A DNA stretch of 6,812 bases, taken from assembly GCA_910579485.1 (NCBI GenBank), contig CAJTVO010000150.1, forward strand, positions 1-6,812. Direction: 5' to 3'. The translations under genes and the position numbers were made by a program. This DNA comes from an uncultured Oscillospiraceae bacterium. Lineage in GTDB: Bacteria; Bacillota; Clostridia; Oscillospirales; Oscillospiraceae. The notes below the pieces were generated by a model. It was not told the origin of the DNA, did no database searches, and was given only the letters and a program-made list of their open reading frames with translations. Of the stretch, positions 4,678 through 6,812 are shown one piece after another; within the stretch, counting starts at the first letter, position 1; every line of letters begins with the position of its first letter.

Positions 4678-6657
4678 TCAGCGCTTCCCGGGCTTCCGGC
4701 CGCGCTGTCCGGCGGGCTTCTGCGGCTTGGAAGTTTGACGGGCGTCCCGTTTGGGAGGCCTGCCCGTCCCGCCCTTGGAGGCCGGACGGCCGTCGCGGGC
4801 GCGGCCGGTCCCCGCGTGACGGTCGGCGGCCTTCGGCTTTTCCGGCGGCCTGCCGCCGTGGAGGGGCCAGACGAGGCAGTCCTTTCCGTAGCCGATCAGA
4901 TCCTCCCGGCCCGCCTTGTGGAGGGCCTCCACCACCAGACGGCGCATCTCCGGACGCTTCCACTGCAGCAGCGCCCGCTGGAGGGCTTTGTCGTGGGGGC
5001 TCTTCGCCACGTATACCGGCTCCATGGTCCGGGGATCGATCTCTGTGTACCACATGCAGGTGGACAGGGTCCCGGGGGTGGGGTAGAAGTCCTGGACCTG
5101 CTCCGGCTGACGGCCCGTCTTATTCAAAAACACCGCCAGCTCCACCGCGTCGCCGAGGGTACACCCGGGATGGGAGCTCATGAGATAGGGCACCAGGTAC
5201 TGCTCCATGCCATAACGCTGGTTCAGCCGCTGGTACTTCTCCTTGAACCGCTCGTAGACCTCGAAATGGGGCTTGCCCATGTAATCCAGCACCTGCGCGG
5301 AGCAGTGCTCCGGAGCGACCTTCAGCTGCCCGGAGATGTGATAGCGCACCAGCTCGGACAGGAACTCGCTGTTCTTCTCGCACAGCAGGTAGTCGAACCG
5401 GATGCCGCTGCGGACGAACACCTTCTTCACTCCCGGCACCGCCCGGACCTTCCGCAGCAGGGCCAAATAGTCGGCGTGGCTGGGGTCCAGATTTTTGCAG
5501 GGGGTGGGCGCCAGGCAGGAGCGGTTCCTGCACATGCCGTGCTTTTTCTGCTGCTGGCAGGAGGGGTGCCGGAAGTTGGCAGACGGTCCGCCCACGTCGT
5601 GGACATAGCCCTTGAATTTGGGGTCCCGGGTGAACCCCTCCACCTCCCGGACCACGCTCTCGTGACTGCGGGAGGTGATCATCCGCCCTTGATGGAAGGC
5701 CAGGGAGCAGAAGTTGCATCCGCCGAAGCATCCCCGGTTGTGGGTGACGGAGAACCGGACCTCCTCAATGGCGGCTACGCCACCCTGGGCATCGTACATA
5801 GGATGGACCTCCCGGGCGTAGGGCAGCTCCGCCACCGCGTCCAGCTCCTCCCGGCGCAGGGGCATGGCGGGAGGATTGACCACCAGCGTCCGGTCCCCGT
5901 GGCGCTGCAGGATCGCCTTGCCCCGGATGGGATCGTGCTCCTCGTACTCGATTTTGGTGGCCAGCGCGTAGTCCCGCTTGTCGGATACTACCGCCTCGAA
6001 GGAGGGGACCGTGACGCTCTCGAACCGGCAGTCCGGGCTTTTGACGGCGTAGGCGGTGCCGGGGATATCGGTCAACGCGCCCACGGCCTCGCCTGCGGAA
6101 AGACGGCGGGCGATCTCCCGTGTGGCCCGCTCCCCCATGCCGTAGACCAGCAGGTCCGCCTGGGCGTCGAAAAGGATGGAGCGGCGCACCGCGTCGTCCC
6201 AGTAGTCGTAGTGGGCGAACCGCCGCAGGCTGGCCTCCAGTCCGCCGATGACCACCGGGATGTCCGGGAAGGCCTCCCGGGCCCGGTTGGCGTAGACGAT
6301 GGTAGGCCGGTCGGGGCGGAGGCCCATTTTGTTTCCGGGGCTGTAGGCATCGGAGGAGCGGCGCTTTTTGGCGGCGGTGTAGTGGGCCACCATGGAGTCG
6401 ATGTTGCCGCCGCCGATAAAGACGCCGAAGCGGGGTTTGCCCATAGCGCGGAAGGCGTCCGCGCTGTGCCAGTCCGGCTGGGCGAGGACGGCCACCCGGT
6501 AGCCCTCCGCCTCCAGCACACGGGCGATGATGGCGGTGCCGAAGGAGGGGTGGTCCACATAGGCGTCGGCGGTAACGACCAGGAAGTCGTAGTACCACCA
6601 GTCTCTTTGGTTCATTTCCTCCCTGGAGACAGGGAGGAAATCGGTGCGATCTGCCAT
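4678..6657 (-). CDS. ygiQ: YgiQ-family radical SAM protein
   Basis: This is a cytoplasmic radical SAM enzyme whose substrate is not known for the family. In the 659-residue product, residues about 20-200 form the family's N-terminal domain, with the DAYVDHPSFG (31-40), GVFIGGGNIDSMVAHY and PVVIGGLEASLRR signatures. The radical SAM core starts near 300, and C310, C314 and C317 (GCFGGCNFC) would bind the [4Fe-4S] cluster that cleaves S-adenosylmethionine. A second group, C367, C376, C381 and C387, follows and could hold another cluster. Residues about 515-600 match the family's C-terminal domain (QVQDFYPTPGTLSTCMW, SPHDKALQRALLQW). The last 56 residues are low-complexity, rich in R, K, G and P. 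The ATG at 6657 keeps the family's FLPVSREEM start; Met15 has AGGGAGG upstream but only 2 nt away. The ribosome site is weak (AGAGG, 5 nt spacing). The downstream ferredoxin gene is 116 bp away. Confidence 0.93.
   Translation of the reverse strand: MADRTDFLPVSREEMNQRDWWYYDFLVVTADAYVDHPSFGTAIIARVLEAEGYRVAVLAQPDWHSADAFRAMGKPRFGVFIGGGNIDSMVAHYTAAKKRRSSDAYSPGNKMGLRPDRPTIVYANRAREAFPDIPVVIGGLEASLRRFAHYDYWDDAVRRSILFDAQADLLVYGMGERATREIARRLSAGEAVGALTDIPGTAYAVKSPDCRFESVTVPSFEAVVSDKRDYALATKIEYEEHDPIRGKAILQRHGDRTLVVNPPAMPLRREELDAVAELPYAREVHPMYDAQGGVAAIEEVRFSVTHNRGCFGGCNFCSLAFHQGRMITSRSHESVVREVEGFTRDPKFKGYVHDVGGPSANFRHPSCQQQKKHGMCRNRSCLAPTPCKNLDPSHADYLALLRKVRAVPGVKKVFVRSGIRFDYLLCEKNSEFLSELVRYHISGQLKVAPEHCSAQVLDYMGKPHFEVYERFKEKYQRLNQRYGMEQYLVPYLMSSHPGCTLGDAVELAVFLNKTGRQPEQVQDFYPTPGTLSTCMWYTEIDPRTMEPVYVAKSPHDKALQRALLQWKRPEMRRLVVEALHKAGREDLIGYGKDCLVWPLHGGRPPEKPKAADRHAGTGRARDGRPASKGGTGRPPKRDARQTSKPQKPAGQRGRKPGKR
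6614..6641 (-). repeat. Perfect 11-bp hairpin in the first codons of the YgiQ-type gene
   Basis: ATTTCCTCCCT (6614-6624) and AGGGAGGAAAT (6631-6641) are exact complements around a 6-nt loop, covering codons 6 to 15 of the gene. In the mRNA it would start about 16 nt after the start codon and would bury the internal AGGGAGG sequence before Met15. The encoded residues are normal for the family, so the symmetry is carried by codon choice. Confidence 0.6.
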
Positions 6658-6682
6658 AGAAGCCTCTTTTCTTTTCTTCTCT

Positions 6683-6703
6683 TCGCCGCGCTTCGCGCGG
6701 CGA
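6683..6703 (-). repeat. GC-rich hairpin in the YgiQ-type gene leader
   Basis: TCGCCGCGC (6683-6691) and GCGCGGCGA (6695-6703) form a perfect 9-bp stem with a 3-nt loop. On the minus strand it lies upstream of a purine-rich run (6664-6682) leading to the AGAGG ribosome site. On the plus strand six T follow at 6711-6716, but nine bases after the stem, so a rightward terminator is possible but imperfect. Confidence 0.55.
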
Positions 6704-6725
6704 GGGAGAGTTTTTTCTATTTGAT

Positions 6726-6737
6726 AGCCCGTGGGCT
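6726..6737. repeat. Small hairpin in the right-edge palindrome cluster
   Basis: AGCCC (6726-6730) and GGGCT (6733-6737) form a 5-bp stem. The GTCCG/CGGAC pair at 6738-6742 and 6747-6751, with a repeated CGGAC at 6754-6758, follows directly. Alone these are weak, but they abut the strong palindrome at 6758-6785. Confidence 0.3.
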
Positions 6738-6757
6738 GTCCGCCCCCGGACCCCGGA

Positions 6758-6785
6758 CCTACTTTTGCCCCGCGGCAAAAGTAGG
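6758..6785. repeat. Perfect 12-bp-stem palindrome, TACTTTT-N10-AAAAGTA type
   Basis: CCTACTTTTGCC (6758-6769) and GGCAAAAGTAGG (6774-6785) are exact complements around a 4-nt loop, followed by CAAAAAC. TACTTTT and AAAAGTA are ten bases apart, exactly as in the hairpin at the rpoD stop, while the core bases differ but still pair. No U-tract follows on either strand. Confidence 0.7.
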
Positions 6786-6797
6786 CAAAAACGCGCC

Positions 6798-6812
6798 AGA
6801 ACCAATGGTTCT
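6798..6812. repeat. Inverted repeat cut by the window edge
   Basis: AGAACCA (6798-6804), one A, then TGGTTCT (6806-6812) are perfect arms ending at the last base of the window. The preceding CC suggests the stem continues beyond the edge. Confidence 0.5.

Noticed and set aside
6616..6618. Met15 as the true start of the YgiQ-type protein
   Set aside because: AGGGAGG is only about two bases before it, too close, and the family's FLP-SREEM residues lie upstream of it.
5765..6805. 346-codon alternative minus-strand frame over the YgiQ-type gene
   Set aside because: It is R/G/P-rich without motifs, while the overlapping frame matches the radical SAM family along its full length.

Overview
This looks like an ordinary chromosomal housekeeping segment from a high-GC, anaerobic low-GC-branch Gram-positive (Bacillota, Clostridia). 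An Oscillospiraceae-type gut anaerobe is my best guess. The reasons are the dnaG-rpoD pair with a Clostridia-style primase start, strong AGGAGG ribosome binding sites, a polyferredoxin typical of anaerobes, a YgiQ-type radical SAM protein, and GC-rich codons with AT-rich intergenic gaps. No mobile element, CRISPR array, rRNA or tRNA gene is visible. The taxonomic guess is inference.

Layout: 1-236 is AT-rich and has no secure gene, only small repeats and possibly the last codons of a gene to the left. A leftward gene (284-763) encodes a very short Sfp-type 4'-phosphopantetheinyl transferase with a strong leftward terminator (237-282). A 199-bp divergent intergenic region (764-962) carries its promoter and a perfect 13-bp palindrome, and leads into dnaG. 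dnaG (963-2747, GTG start) and rpoD (2744-4063) run rightward and overlap by ATGA. They form a macromolecular-synthesis operon without rpsU in front.

The 105 bp after rpoD hold two hairpins. The second is a bidirectional terminator shared with a convergent leftward gene for a four-cluster [4Fe-4S] ferredoxin (4169-4561), which has its own recognisable promoter. To its right is another leftward gene (4678-6657), a YgiQ-family radical SAM protein with a second cysteine group and a long basic C-terminal tail. Its start codon lies between two stable hairpins.

The last 90 bp are a cluster of palindromes. One has the same ends and spacing as the hairpin overlapping the rpoD stop codon (TACTTTT, 10 variable bases, AAAAGTA), which suggests a dispersed palindromic element. 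The genes are functionally independent: replication priming and the main sigma factor in one operon, carrier-protein activation, electron transfer, and a radical SAM enzyme of unknown function. I found no convincing new multi-gene system. The most interesting signals are the palindromes and the RNA-structure candidates.
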